Source: Chrysomallon squamiferum (taxonomy: Eukaryota; Mollusca; Gastropoda; Neomphalida; Peltospiridae). From it: 64,000 nucleotides of DNA. The position numbers and the translations under genes are program-made. Position 1 is the stretch's first letter; each line of letters starts with the position of its first letter. Under the pieces are notes generated by a model, which did no database searches, had not been told where the DNA came from, and worked only from the letters and a program-made list of their open reading frames with translations. The DNA lies in the NCBI GenBank assembly GCA_012295275.1, contig CM022669.1, positions 9,097,489 to 9,161,488 on the forward strand. The letters run 5' to 3'. Positions 13,813 to 27,894 of the stretch are shown here, piece after piece.

Positions 13813-14712
13813 CATAATTAGTAGATAAATAAAATAAAATAAAATAAAAATAATAAATAAAAAGAAAATCAATGCAAACAAACTGACAGAAAAGAAAACG
13901 TACGAAAGACTAAAATAAACTACGAATGAGAAGTTAAATTTGTTTTATTAAAGATTAAAGATTATATTTGTTTAAGAACAGACAGATTAGTTCCAGCAGC
14001 TATTTGACATCAAACATTATTCGTCTGATGAAATCACGAGAACAAACTAATCAGTTTTCTACCAGCGGCTATCGAACAGCAAACATTAACCCAACAACAG
14101 CGCTAGATCAAACTGATTTTAAAAGCATACCATCGACTACTTGGAATAAAATATCAAAAACTGTTACACACATGAAAATCTGTCAGGACAGCACATACCG
14201 CAATCTTTTCTTCAGCAGTCACGTGACTATGGCTTGGAAAGAAAAAACCTGTCACATCGGTGCAAACCTCCCAGTATGACTATGTCTTGTGTGTGTGTAT
14301 TTTACGTTGTGGTCACTTGCAGATCGAAGACGCCATACAAAAAAAAAAAAAAAATGATCGCATTTGGAGATCGATCGACAGAATAGTGAATTATTGGCTG
14401 AATTGGTTTGTGTGTAAGAAAGCGGGTATTTGCTTAATCAGTGTGTTTAATCTAAATATACAGCCGAGCGCTTTACAATTTAGCTGCTGTGCATTGTCCC
14501 CCGATCTAAGACGCTAGAGAATTATTGTATTATTTAGAAATCGATGCTGTGAGTAGTCAATTATTGGCAATGTTAGGATTTTATTTTTGTTTTTTTTTGT
14601 ATGTGGTTGTTTATTGTTATTTTTTTTTTTTGATGTTGTTGTTTTTTTTAAATATAAATACACAGGCAAGTACATTGTTAGTAGTTTTATCTGCAGTTCA
14701 AAACAACAGCAC

Positions 14713-14720
<8 letters not shown>

Positions 14721-14788
<68 letters not shown>
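14721..14788. repeat. (GA)n microsatellite, 68 bp
   Basis: A perfect GA array followed by AAT repeats and a CTA/CAA-rich stretch to about 14935. Confidence 0.97.
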
Positions 14789-14791
<3 letters not shown>

Positions 14792-17075
14792 ATAATAATA
14801 ACAATCATTAAAACGACTACAATTACTAATACTACTCCACAACAACTACAATCACTTATGTACAATCAACTACTATTATTAATACTAATACAACAACAAC
14901 CACTACTACTATTCCCATCAACTTTATACTACTGCTAAATGATTAAAATAAATAATTAAATAAATAAATAAATAAAAAGGAAGAGCTTTTAGAATGTATG
15001 GAAATACACTGAAAAAATCAATTACATAATATTTGTAGTTTTTATTTCTCGCTAGTTTTCTTCCACATATGGTTTTGTCATTTGTGAAATATTTGTTGAG
15101 AAACATGACATTATATATCTCAAACAGTTTGTCTCTTTCCAACTCGATTTGTTAGAGGGTAAAGACTTCTTCTACAGATCATTATCTCTCTCTACATGAC
15201 CGCGGGCTTCTGACATTTTGTACCATTGTTTAGCTTCACGAGATTGCATCCCCTTTCATGTTTCGTCCATCGAGCTGATACGTGATTTTTAAAAAATATA
15301 TAAATTTTTAAATATTTATTTATTTATTCATTTATTCATTTATTCATTTATTTCTTTTCTTTTCTTTTCTTTTCTTTTATTTCATTTATTTTTTGTTTGC
15401 TCCTGGGAAAATATTCCGCGAAATCAGAAAATATTTGCTGAAAATGAGTTGACATTCAGAAGTTAATCTATAGAAAAATGTTGATGCTTATTGCGTAGTT
15501 GCTGTAGTCTTGGAAGTCGAAGGTGTGGCAGTAGGTGTATTCAACAGAATAAATGAGAATAGTTATAGAGTGATGGTAGTAGTTGTAGTTGAGGTCATCG
15601 AGGTAGCAGTAGGGGTAAAGCAGATGCAGTGGTTGTATTAGAAAACAAATGTAGATTCAGCAGTAGTTGTAGTAGTAATAGTAGTTACAATAATAGCTGT
15701 AGTAGTCGATGTAGTATTAGTGATAGTAGTAGTTGTGGTAGTAGCAGCAGTAGTTGTGATGGTAGTGATGGATGTATAGTAAAGTGACAGTGGTTGTTGT
15801 TGTAGTAGTCGTAGTGATAATAGTAGCACATTTGTAGTAATAATAGTAGTTGTTGTGATAGTAACAGGAGAAACAGTGGTGCTATAATAAAATGACAGGG
15901 TGGAGAGTGTTTAAGTGTATATTAAATTAAACTGGATGAATTAGACAAGTAATTACGAGACAGATAACTGGTTATTTAATAACAGAGGAGAGACTTGAAT
16001 TTGCCACAGCTGTGACTCAGCGGGGACAGATCATTTACTGCTGTGTGTTTTCTCTGACTTGGTGTGAGTCGGTTACATTAATATATAACTCTAACTTTTA
16101 CATGTTAGTGCCTTCGTACTTTTAAATACAGTTTAAATACTGTTTTTTGAATTAACGCCACAGGAAAGGATTGTGCAAAAGAGAATGAAGGAATAAGTTT
16201 ACGAATAACAAAATAATAATAATAAAATAAATAAATAATAATAATAATTAAAAAAAAACGACCAAGAAAGATAGAAGTATAGAAGGAAAGAAAGAGTAAG
16301 GTATGAGAGGGAGAGTTTTTGAGAAATGGAAAGGAACATAGAAATTATCAAAGAAATAGATAGAAAGAAATGATTGGAAGAAAGAAAGGCGGAATGGAAT
16401 GAAAGACAGAACGAGAACTAGAGTAACAGATATGTGAAGTTTAGAGAGAAAGAAAGTAAAAGATAAAAATTGAAAAAACGGAAGAGAGACAGAAAGAAAG
16501 AAACAGAGAGACAGAGAGAGAGAGAGAGAAAGAGAATAAAACACAGAACAAAAACAAATGAGTTTAGAAGAAACAGGAAAGAACAGCGAGTTAAGATTAA
16601 AGAATGTGAAAGCGAAAACAATAACAGCAAAAAAACAAACAAACAACAAACAAAAAAATAACAACTACATCATCACTTGAAGTAATAAAATATAAACCAA
16701 GTGACCCTTGCAAAACAGCTGATGGTCATAATTGTGACACAACGCAGACGTTCTGTTCTGTGAAATGTCGAGTAGAAAATGTTATTAACTTCTTTAGCAT
16801 CAAAGACTCACAGAGTTCCGTCAGCGATGCCAAGTAATGTTGTTTTATGAGCGAGGCAGTGGGGTGTCCCGGGTTCGTTATAGCAGAACGCTTAAACCAA
16901 TTTTATTTGGAGCGCTGTGGGAAGCGTGGCGTTAGCCGCATTTCGGTGGAAATTAGTTTTGTGTGAAGTGTAAAAACTGAGTAATTGTCAGAATATAGAG
17001 ACAGAGGCTGAAGCAACAACAGACAGAAATATACTGGGTATTAATATCTATATCTGTATCTATATATATATCTGT

Positions 17076-17081
17076 ATCTAT

Positions 17082-17173
<92 letters not shown>

Positions 17174-17193
17174 ATATCTATCTATCTATATAT

Positions 17194-17222
<29 letters not shown>
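17076..17222. repeat. (ATCT)n microsatellite
   Basis: ATCT units from about 17076 to 17173 are perfect, then are interrupted by TATATA runs up to about 17222. Confidence 0.95.
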
Positions 17223-17225
<3 letters not shown>

Positions 17226-18280
17226 CTGTCTCTCTAGCTGTCTGTATGTCTGTCTGTTTATCTATGTGTCTAAAGAATGTTACACAAAAAATAAAATTAA
17301 TACATATATGAGACATACATGCTCACGGACCCAAATAAAAAAGCTTAGTTATATATATTTAATACACGCGCGCGCACACACACACACAAACACACATGCA
17401 CGTAGACGCACGCACACACACAGACGCATACGCACACATACGCTGAGATGATTTTTTGAATAAAGTCCAAAGCTTAAAGTTTAACAAAAAAAATGTACCA
17501 GCATTCAGAACTTTTGTAATAGGGAAGATATAGAATTATAAAATAAAAATAGAAAATAAAATAGACGAAACAAATTAATAAATATATAAATAAAACAGGG
17601 GTAAAAAAATAAAATAAACAGAAAACGAATGACAGAAAGATCAGAACAAATAAAAGTTTAAAAAGTAAGAAAAAAAAAAAAAAGTCAAACCTACTGTACT
17701 CGAAACTTTTCTATCCTGTTTGCGAAATAATTATTTTCGTTCTTTCCCTTCCGAGTTGAAAAGAATCATTTACAGCTAAGTGAGTGAAATATGTACGAAA
17801 TAAAAAGGTTAAACTATTTATCAGCAAACACAAACCATGTCACACATAATTCTGTGTAATTCACACAATACAGTTAGCGGTATTCGTTGTGACGCCGACT
17901 CCATTGAAAACGGCTCTGAACCGTCTCGCACTCTTTTCTAAATTTAAACTTGACATGAATAAGTGATATGTATATGAATACTTAACTCAAATATCAGCCA
18001 AAACACTCTGTGTCCACCCAACTGTTACAGTGCTATCTCTTAGTCTTTTCACATTTCTTTTAATATTTTCCTTTATTATTTTCCTTTATTATTTTCCTTT
18101 ATCTGTCTATCTATCTATCTATTTCTTTCTCTTTCTCTCTCTCACTATCTCTCTCTCTATCTCTCTCACTCACACACACACATTAGGAAAACATTCCTTT
18201 TTCATTAAAGTGAAGACAAAAATCATTTTAAAATTTAAAATCTACGATAAAATTTTACTTTAACAGATAAATGTGTGGGA

Positions 18281-18318
<38 letters not shown>

Positions 18319-18555
18319 AAAAACAGAGTTAATAACAACAACATTCATGTGATAATAATATACGAGACTAATAAAGCATTTGGCTGTGCGGGGGTTTAAT
18401 TAATGTTTACCTGGCGATAACATATCGCTTACAACAACTACATATCTCTTTACACGACTACATTTGTCATTTATTTCACTGCCACCGTTTACCTGTAATA
18501 CCTGCATTCAAAACAGATTATGAAAAGACGCGGCTACCATGAAATTAATATGTTT

Positions 18556-18597
<42 letters not shown>

Positions 18598-18777
18598 GTG
18601 TGTGTGTGTCTCATTTATGTAATTAATATGGCTATCATAAGGCGTACCTCTTCTTTATGATTATTAAATGGAGAAAACGAGAGTATCAGGTAGATGTATC
18701 TGATAGATATTTAACACGTGAAATAGTCGTTAATGAGTAATATGTAAATAATTATGTATGAGAAGTTTGTGATTAAA

Positions 18778-18831
18778 GCATGTTAACATGTATATAAAAC
18801 GCATGTTAACATGTATATAAAACGCATGTTA
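18778..18831. repeat. 23-bp tandem repeat with palindrome and TATA-like core
   Basis: GCATGTTAACATGTATATAA (plus AAC) occurs at 18778 and 18801, with a partial third copy at 18824. The unit contains the perfect palindrome CATGTTAACATG followed by TATATAAAA. Confidence 0.6.
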
Positions 18832-19624
18832 TGTAACTCGGATATCTACGTACGTTATGTAAGTAACGATCTTACCTGAAGCTTAGTCCACGACAGAAAA
18901 CACACATATAGATACAGACACACAGACTTTTCTCTTCAAAATCCACAAAAATCTCTTTTAAAATTCCATGTCTCAAGTACTTAAACACGAGCTAAAACAT
19001 CATTTCTCGTAATTCTGAACTGGCATTTTTTTTTCTTTCTTTTCTGTTTAATTTATCAGACTTTGTTTCGTCTCAAAATTGCGAAATTGAATCAGTTTTT
19101 TTAATTCCCATGAAACCGACAATAATGTATGAAATGTACAGCTGAAATTATTATTTCTTTACATTACAGTTTGTTTTCTCGATAGTAACTCGATTTGGTG
19201 AAACTGACACGAAATCGATTAAGTTATTTACTTACTTCATAAACGACGCAGCTATATTTCTGACCAGTTTTGACGAATATATCCTTCGACAGAAATATCT
19301 TGTATTTCACAAATCCATAGCATGTATCAGTATGAGCAGATATCAATCCACAGTGTTATTATAATTAGTAAAACTTTGTATACACAGTCTACGTATCCTA
19401 GTACAAAAATAACTCCACTGCCGTTTAAACTTGTATCAAAAGTTTGATACGCTGTAACGATTACAACAAAATATAACTCTCTGTCTTTTAACACCACTCT
19501 CTTACACAAAAATAATATTCATGTCTAAAAAAAAAAAATCCTTCCAGTCCGCTGAACAACCATTTTCGTTCGTTCTTTTTTTTTTTTTTTTTTTTTTCTC
19601 TCTCTCAAAGAAAATTCCCCAAAT

Positions 19625-20110
19625 TCCGATCCCGTACAAAGCTGAATGTTTAAAACGTTCACCAACAACAAGTCACGAGCGACCACGATTTGTGATCGGC
19701 AGATTGCGCCGGCGATAAATATTAATGAATTAACAGGTAGCAGACGCAGAGAGCGAGCGAGCGCGCGCGCTCGACTTCTCATTGGCCACTCGGATCCCCA
19801 TCCGCCGTCCTCTCTTTCTCTTTCTTTCTCGGTTATTTCTCGCCGTCTTTCTCAAAAGCAGGAAAAATCTACAACAATCCAATATTAATTCTTAAGCCAA
19901 GTGACGCGGAGGAAAAAAGAACACCGCAGAGTTACTTCCCTTCAGTATTGATTTACGAGACGCAGAATTTACTAAGGGAGAATGAATGACAGGCGCTATC
20001 AGCGATTTATGACCAATTATTTAGCCAATAGTGGAAACTGCAAGTATCCATTGTAGCCCCGTTCTCTTTTAACTCCAACCGCGCCGTTAATACTGTTCAG
20101 CGACTTTTAC
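19625..20110. other. Candidate regulatory island
   Basis: Unique sequence including GATAAATATTAATGAATTAA and a CAGGCGCTATCAGCGATTTA / CCAATTATTTAGCCAATAG stretch (about 19990-20032), with CCAAT and homeodomain-type cores. It is flanked by poly-T and TTTTA-rich tracts. Confidence 0.3.
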
Positions 20111-21527
20111 AGTATTGTTGGCTATTACTTTGTTATTATTATTATTTTATTTTATTTTATTTTTTTTATTTATTTTTTTTATTTATTTTATGACTCATAT
20201 TCAGGGTACGTCTGTTTGATACGTGCGCGCGTGCGAATCGCTGATTGGCAAGTTAATAAATACCTGAAACACACCTGACTTCTGATTTATGTGTCGTGAT
20301 TCATTGTTTTTTTTTTGTTGCTTTCATCTCCAGCTCGGGTTTTATCGACACTCCCGTTTTCTCGTTCAAACGAAATTGTGAGGTTTATGTGTCGGCCTAG
20401 GCGTGAATGAAAGACAGAGCGTGCGTGAATCAAAAACAATCAACATCTGACAGATATCAGTTGTAAAATAAAATAAAACAAAAATAATCAATGTACAGAC
20501 ATGCATACATATAATAATAAAACATACATATCTACAAACACACACACAATATATATATATATATATATATAATTTTATATATAGATATATATAATTATAT
20601 ATACATATACATATATACACCGTCATATACAATCACACACACACACACACACACGAACATACATACATACATTACCCCAGTGTAAAGACACAAATATAAG
20701 ACGCGCACACACGGATTGCCACGAACATGAATACACTTAAAGCTGTATTCTGATTCCCATATAAACTTGTTTATCTTAACAATGTTGCGAATTTTGCTCA
20801 CAAAAGTCAAATACCAGGGGAAATCTGAGCGCATTAGCGAAACAGAGGATTTCCGAAATTGTTTTTCCTTTTGACCATCTCTCCAATTTGGCAATTTCCA
20901 GACACTTCTGACTGAAAAAAAAAAAAACCTCAGCGGTCCCCTTAAACATGCAGCATAAAACCGAGTCTCAGGAAGAGAAATCATCTTACTGTTGCAGGGA
21001 TCGGAGAGAAATCTCATTTTCTAGATTACTCCAGTGTAATTATGATTCGAGATTGCTGTAAGACTTACGGGTCTACTACGCACAGAAGACGCTTTTTCTT
21101 TCTTTCTCAGCGATTTCTCAATTTCCCGAGGAAGACGTTCAGTGACGTGCAGTAGGAATGTCGAGAGAGACAGAGAGAGCCTGTGAGTGGTTTTCGAGTG
21201 CTGAGGAAAAGCTGAATGGTTGTGTGGTGTGTTTTTTTTTTTGTTGAGACGAGTTATTCTCGAGTTGATAGACAAACCAAAGCATCTCCCGCGGGATGTT
21301 TGCAGACAACAAGCGCTTGAGTGACACTGCACGTGAAAGCAGTGATTACCTCTTTTGTGCTGAATCACGTTGAAAACACACTTCTAAACAAATAAAAACC
21401 CCAGTGATAATGACTGCCCATTGTGAAACAGTTATTCATAATTTTTAGATGATGTTCTGTTTGATATCCTTACTACTACTTTATCAGTCAAAGACATAAC
21501 CCAGTGACTTTATTGATTATTAGTTTA

Positions 21528-21528
<1 letters not shown>

Positions 21529-21585
<57 letters not shown>

Positions 21586-21599
21586 GACACACACACACA
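21529..21599. repeat. (AC)n microsatellite
   Basis: An AC array from 21529 to 21581, then AGACAGAC, then more AC to 21599. Confidence 0.95.
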
Positions 21600-21894
21600 T
21601 AATGTGTGTATGTTATTATCTCTGTACCTGCGAATGTATGTTTTTGCTTATATATATGCATGGATTTTTATGTTTTAAATATATATATATATATATGTAT
21701 GTATGTACGTACTTTGTGAATAAAACCCTAACCATATTATTTTTCTCAGGCATATATGTTTGCAAGTGTGTGCATTCAGAATATGTGTTTATGTAAAAAC
21801 AACTTTGTGAATAAAACATTCAGCAAACATCACTATACCAACAAGAAAACAAAATACGGTGTGTACTGATGTAACAACCATACGAGAAAATGAC

Positions 21895-21940
21895 AGTTTG
21901 CAGAACGCGAGTTCGAATCTCCTCTGGGACACAATAATAC
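21895..21940 (+). mobile_element. Isolated box B, possible SINE fragment
   Basis: AACGCGAGTTCGAATCTCCT contains a near-perfect box B (GTTCGAATC). The upstream 40 bases have no convincing box A. It may be the 3' part of a decayed tRNA-derived element. Confidence 0.3.
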
Positions 21941-22385
21941 ACTTACCTTCACCCCAGTACTTTACAGCCTCATTATTTGTCCATTCTGATAGGTAAACGA
22001 GAATAATTTGGCAAAGTGAAAATGTCCATTAAAACAGAAAGCATGTGAGCCGAGTAATCAGCATAAATCTCCTAGAGCGAGCACCGTGTTTATGACGATG
22101 GCGTTTGTAGCTTTTCCCCGCACTAGCTGAAATTAGTTCCAGATTTGTTAGAAGTGAGGGAAGACAAACGACTCGACGTTACAGATTCGTGTTACAATTA
22201 TTATAAAATAAAACTGTCAGCTTGTTTGGAAATCTTATGTAAATCGTGGTGGGTCAAATGATATAATCTCCGTACTGTAGCGATTGATTTGTTTACCCGT
22301 TCTACCCACAGCCTCACGACTGCGATAACAAAGGACGCAGCAAGACATTTTATATTCTCTCTCTTTTTCTTTCTCTATTTCTCTC

Positions 22386-22426
<41 letters not shown>

Positions 22427-22625
22427 TTCTTTCTTCGTTTCTTCTTCTCTCAGTCATTCCTTCTTTTTTCTCTCACAAACGCTTTTTTAAAAGTTTTATC
22501 TTGACTTCCGTTCTTCGTTTTTTTCTTTCTTTCTTTCCGATCTCTTTTACGAATACAAAACTCCAGAAAAAGATATAATTATGTCCCCGGTGACAAACAA
22601 CAACAACAACAACAACTACAACAAC

Positions 22626-22657
<32 letters not shown>

Positions 22658-23456
22658 TAATAAACATGTAAAAGTATCTTCCACTACGTTTTGAAAGTTT
22701 AGGTACATATTTAAGCACTTAGCATTCGACAGATGTCATCTTTATTTACTATTTTGACTGGAACGCGGCAGAAGATTAAGTGAAAGTCACAATGTTTCTT
22801 TAACATCGAGTTTTTCATTCACAAGTTAATTCTCAATGAATCCAAAAATAAACAGAAGAAAATCCAGATAATACGTAGAAACTTGCATTAAAGGGACGAA
22901 ACACATTTTTGTGGGATAGCTTTTTTGGTCGTTTCAAATTCTTTCGAGTATCTGTTATTTTTATATATTTTTTTGAAAATTATATATACATTGCTAAACG
23001 TTTCGTTAATTGTACAAGTAACTATAGGTTTATATTAGAAAAAAAAAAAAAAATACTGTCTGCATGTGTTTCATGATTCGAAAATTTCTGACGATGTTGG
23101 TGCTTGCTCGTAATGTGAACGCTGTCAACACTACAGAAGAACTCCTGTATTTATACACAGACACACAGACTCACATTTCCAGTCGCTGAATTCGAGATTC
23201 TGGTTTTAATAACATTTGTTAAAGAGATGACACGAAACAGACAACTGAAGATAACACAGTCTGAAACTAACTCGAATGTTCCAGACACGACGAAATGAAA
23301 GTGTGATCAGTTATGATAACAAGTTAATTCTTCCTTTAAACAAGCACATTTTCTTAGAAAATAAAATAAAATATTGAAGTCATTTTTATTTATTTAGTGA
23401 TAAAAAGTAAAAAAAAAAAAAAAAAAAAAACAAAGCAAATAAAAATAGAATAGAAA

Positions 23457-23499
<43 letters not shown>

Positions 23500-23629
23500 A
23501 TATGAAAGAATTAAAAATAAAATAGAAAATAAAACCAAAATAACTGACGACTGAAAAAAAGTTTAATATTGCTCATTTTTTAACACGTGGCCACACACAC
23601 GCATGCACGCACGCACGCACGCAGGCACG

Positions 23630-23657
23630 CTCTCTCTCTCTCTCTGTCTCCTCTCTC

Positions 23658-23750
<93 letters not shown>
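23630..23750. repeat. (TC)n microsatellite with GCAC-rich left flank
   Basis: A perfect TC array from 23665 to 23750. The left flank, about 23595-23630, is a CACG/CGCA tandem (GCACGCACGCACGCAGGCAC). Confidence 0.95.
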
Positions 23751-23753
<3 letters not shown>

Positions 23754-24023
23754 AAATGGTTTGAGAATTCGTCTAAAAAGCACTCACTTGGTATTCAGCT
23801 CGCATTGCGAGACTTCACAGACGAGACAAAACATTTCAAAATGTGATCTGGACTCTGTTATACGTAATCTACTACCGCGGGATGTAGAAACGGGGGGAGG
23901 GTTACTCATTTCTCTCTGTCAGAAGACGACAGTGTGACTGAGATGGTTTCTGTAGCAGAGTCTAGTTAATCTGTTTAATACTATTATCAGTCAGTGGAAA
24001 ACAGTTTTTACTGTGAGATGCAC

Positions 24024-24057
<34 letters not shown>

Positions 24058-24121
24058 TGGATTTTGAGAATCAAGTCTTTGGAAGCTGATTGGAACAGGC
24101 GATAGCAATATGATTACGTTA

Positions 24122-24164
24122 CTGAGGACAGATCCTTAGGCCATGCACTAACCACCAAGCTATG
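24122..24164 (-). mobile_element. Isolated box A, possible SINE fragment
   Basis: On the minus strand, TAGCTTGGTGGTTAGTGCAT looks like the 5' half of a tRNA-derived head (box A TAGCTTGGTGG followed by TTAGTGCATGGCCT). No box B follows within 60 bases. Confidence 0.3.
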
Positions 24165-24616
24165 GTAAAACATTTGTCTTTGAGATGTTTTATAAATGAA
24201 CAAAGAAATAAAACTGGCCTTTCTCTCGATCCAACAAGAGCTCCAAAACCGTGTGTGTGTGTGTGTTTTCGTCCTTCACAACAATCCTGTATAATTCCAA
24301 GAGAAAACATGAAACAAATATATACATTATCTACACTAAAATAACAACATACTACAACATAAAACCTTTATCGGTCTGAACACAAATACAGACACGTGTC
24401 TGAGATAAATGATTTCTGAAATAATTTACAGATAATTCCGTCAGCTCTCAACGCGCTGTCAGAGATACTTCAGCAAATAATCTACGCTTCATAAATTGCC
24501 AGAAACAAATCACCTCCTGGCGAACAGCGAGAGACAGACAACACCACAGCACACAGAGAAATCCCAAACTCAGAGAGAGAGAGAGAGAAAAAAACACACA
24601 CACAAAGCACACAGCG

Positions 24617-24690
24617 TAACAAATATCACACACTGACAGACAGACACACAGTATACACAGAGTTAGAAATATCACACACTGACAGACACA
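24617..24690. repeat. 46-bp tandem duplication in a CACA/GACA-rich tract
   Basis: AAATATCACACACTGACAGA occurs at 24621 and 24667 (period 46) within a sequence rich in CACA and GACA. Only two copies are present. Confidence 0.6.
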
Positions 24691-25127
24691 CACAGCCGTC
24701 TCTCAGCAACGTGCGAACAACTCGCACTGGATACCTCTGATCACAAAATGTCCATCAGCTCGTTCTGCCGAGCGAGGATCAAAGTGGCGAGGCTTTTTGC
24801 TGCATGGAAAAATAAAATAGTTCGAGGCAGGCTGAACACGTGTCTTGTAGAGAAGTATCACGTTTGCAGAGAGCTCTTTGATAAAAGTCTATGAAACCAG
24901 GTTTCTGTCGAGAAACAAGAGATGTAAGAACATCGTCAGTTCTTTGTGCGTACAGTAGTCTATCTCCCATTCCAATAAATACTCCAAGAATAATTAATCT
25001 ATGAAAACTAACTAACTAAATAACTAAATAAATAAATGAATAAATATCGCCTACTGATCATTAAGTTATTAATGATTTAGCCGTAGCGAATTTCTTGTTT
25101 TGTATCATCAGTGTATTTGAAACACAT

Positions 25128-25198
25128 ACACATCAGACTGTTTAAAACCTATACATCAGACTATTTGAAAAATACACATCAGACTATTTAAAAACCAT
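25128..25198. repeat. Three 23-bp units, ACACATCAGACTATTTAAAA type
   Basis: CATCAGACT starts at 25131, 25154 and 25177, exactly 23 bases apart, with similar A-rich spacers. Confidence 0.6.
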
Positions 25199-27817
25199 TC
25201 AATCATTTGTTAGGAATAATAAAAAAAAAAAAAAAATTGGCGATAATTTCAAAAACGTTTAAAATATACATGCAATAAAGAACACACACAAACAAACACA
25301 TAGCTATCAATTAACTGGCATACTGCAATTATAAAATAATTATGATTATCTGTATATTAGTTAACTTGTGCTACATTAAACACTAATTTATTCCTTTAAA
25401 CATCATTACTAGTACTATTATTACCAGTACTACTACTACTACTGATATTATTTCTACTTCCACTACTAGTAATATTAACTAATTCTCTGGTTCAAGACCA
25501 TAGACAAGAATGTCCATCATGTTTATTACCAGCAAAAGTTCAGTGAACTATCGGCAACAACAACAACAACGACAACGACCAGCTAATGGAAAAATGACTG
25601 TATATATCGTAACCTAATCTGCGACATTTTCTCGGAATTCGGTCACGTGATACGATACATTTGAAGAGTCTGTCTGTAGCTGACATTTCTTTCTGTTGGT
25701 GATGTATCGCTCCTTCTCCTGAACCAGAGCATCACTATTTACAGCGTTTCTAATTCAGTACAGTTGTTAGGTTTTTCACGAAATGGCGTCTGCTATACAG
25801 TGACCACTGAACTATTGTCCAGAATATATTCACCTATTTCCTCATTTCCGTGTGTATTTCTATACTAGACTGTGGAAAGAAAGGCAGGATCTTCATCAGT
25901 CTGAATCCAATCATCCTTCTCTGAATCTGTTCATTCATCCACATTCAATCCATTGATCTGTGGGGATTACTTATGATGCCAATAAAATATTTATATATCA
26001 GTATTTTGTAAACAGATAAGTAAACAGACAAACAAATAAAAACAAGCACACAAACACACACACACAAACAAACAAACAAATAAATAAATAAATAAGTAAA
26101 TAAATATTCTGTTTGCTTCATAATGGCTCAACTTTATTCGACTTTTCATTACGGCTGTAAATAAATAATTCATATTTATTTATTTAAAACGGTTTTCTTA
26201 CAAAATAAATTTGACAGCTATCAACACACATTTGTTATCTAATTTTATGCGAAAGTATTATGATGCATGCAGCTATTTAAAATACAACAATTTTGGGGTT
26301 TTTTTTTTTAGAATTCAGAATTTATCATGGTCTCTGATTGACATCTGCGTGAACTGTGTTCATGACAAAGTTACATATATAACGTCCAACAAACCAGTGA
26401 ACATGCAACAACAGAAACCATATTAAGAATGACCCACATCATACAACACTAAATTCAAGAATTATTAAGAAAACCTCGTGACGTTCAGGTCTGCTTATGT
26501 AATTTCTGTGACAAAAAAAAAAAAAAAAAAAAAAAAAGTGTCGTAAGTTAACTCTCACGAATTTGACATCTGGACACACTTCGGTGAGAGTTTAGGTAAC
26601 ATTACGAGCTGTTTATAAAATTTTTAAAATGTCCGACGTTGACCTGGACAATGGGAGTGAAATGATCACACCTTCCTTAATCAATGAGATTTCGGTTGTT
26701 AACCAAGTCTGATACTCTGACCTCGTGTTTTAGATATGTACAAACAGAAAATTTCGCTGTGAAACCTTTCTAAGTTAGTCCTTTGGCGATGTAAATAATT
26801 AACTGTTAGCATTAACTGAAGATGACAGAAATAAGATAATAAACGTTTAGCTGACAAGTAACATGAACGAGTGTTTTTTTGTTTTGTTAATATAGTTTCT
26901 TTTTATAATTTGAGAAAGAAAAAAATAAATTTAGTTATTTTGTTTTCTTTTGTTGTTGTTTTTATTTTCAAAGGCTTTTATTCTTTTGTTCTCTTTTTAA
27001 ATGTAGATAGAAAAGTGCAGAGACTAGAAAACCTTCATCATATCTTTGAATATCTATCTATCTATCAATCTATCTATATTATTTTTCTGTTTCAGTTTCT
27101 GATCTTTTTTGCTCTTTATCTTGTATTGTGATGATGATGAACAGTATGTAGGCAGTTAAATAAACGTGAATAGACTAAAATATCAGATATGAATAGTCAG
27201 ACAGACAGAGAGATAAAAATATAATTAGATACAGCAAAAAAAAAAATTTAAAAAAATTAAAAACCTTTTAATTTTATAAATAAATTTTCATTTCGGGGGA
27301 AAAAAAACCCCAAAACAACAACAAAGAAAACCTTTAGCGATAAGAAAGGGTAAAAGATAATAGAAAGCGGAAAAAAAGACAAAGAAAAGAAACGGAAAAA
27401 TAATACAAAAAAGATCTTCCTCCATGTTCCGATTTACTTGTTTTAAATTTTTTCCCTTCTTATGTGATTTTTAAATCATCTTTTTTTCAGTTCTTTGACG
27501 TTTTTTTCTTTCTTTTTAATCTCGTTTTCTCATTTTATTATTCACAAAGAACTGCTGCTCCTTTTGTCAGAATATGACAGCAACCGGAAACTGATTTAAT
27601 GCAGTTGACGGGGGTCAATTTGTAAAGTTCTTTAGTCAGTCGAATGTCAGCTGAATTCTTGTAACATGACATGTAGGAGCAACGAAGCATTTAACAGATA
27701 CAACGGGATAAAAATTACAAAACGATGAGGAGATATTTTTAGACAACTTTCTAGTCAATACAGTAGCAGAGTGAAGAGTAAAAAAAATATATATGGGTAG
27801 TTAGTTGGATAGTGACG

Positions 27818-27819
<2 letters not shown>

Positions 27820-27892
<73 letters not shown>
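27820..27892. repeat. (GA)n microsatellite, 73 bp
   Basis: A perfect GA array. Confidence 0.97.

Positions 27893-27894
<2 letters not shown>

Noticed and set aside
13968-14279. 103-codon plus-strand frame with Ser/Thr-rich, loosely repeated text
   Set aside because: Faint 65-70 base repetition, but no recognised family, weak start and no splice borders.
24748-24894. 48-codon plus-strand frame (M-S-I-S-S-F-C-R...)
   Set aside because: Balanced composition but short, with no family, no flanking exons and no promoter signal.
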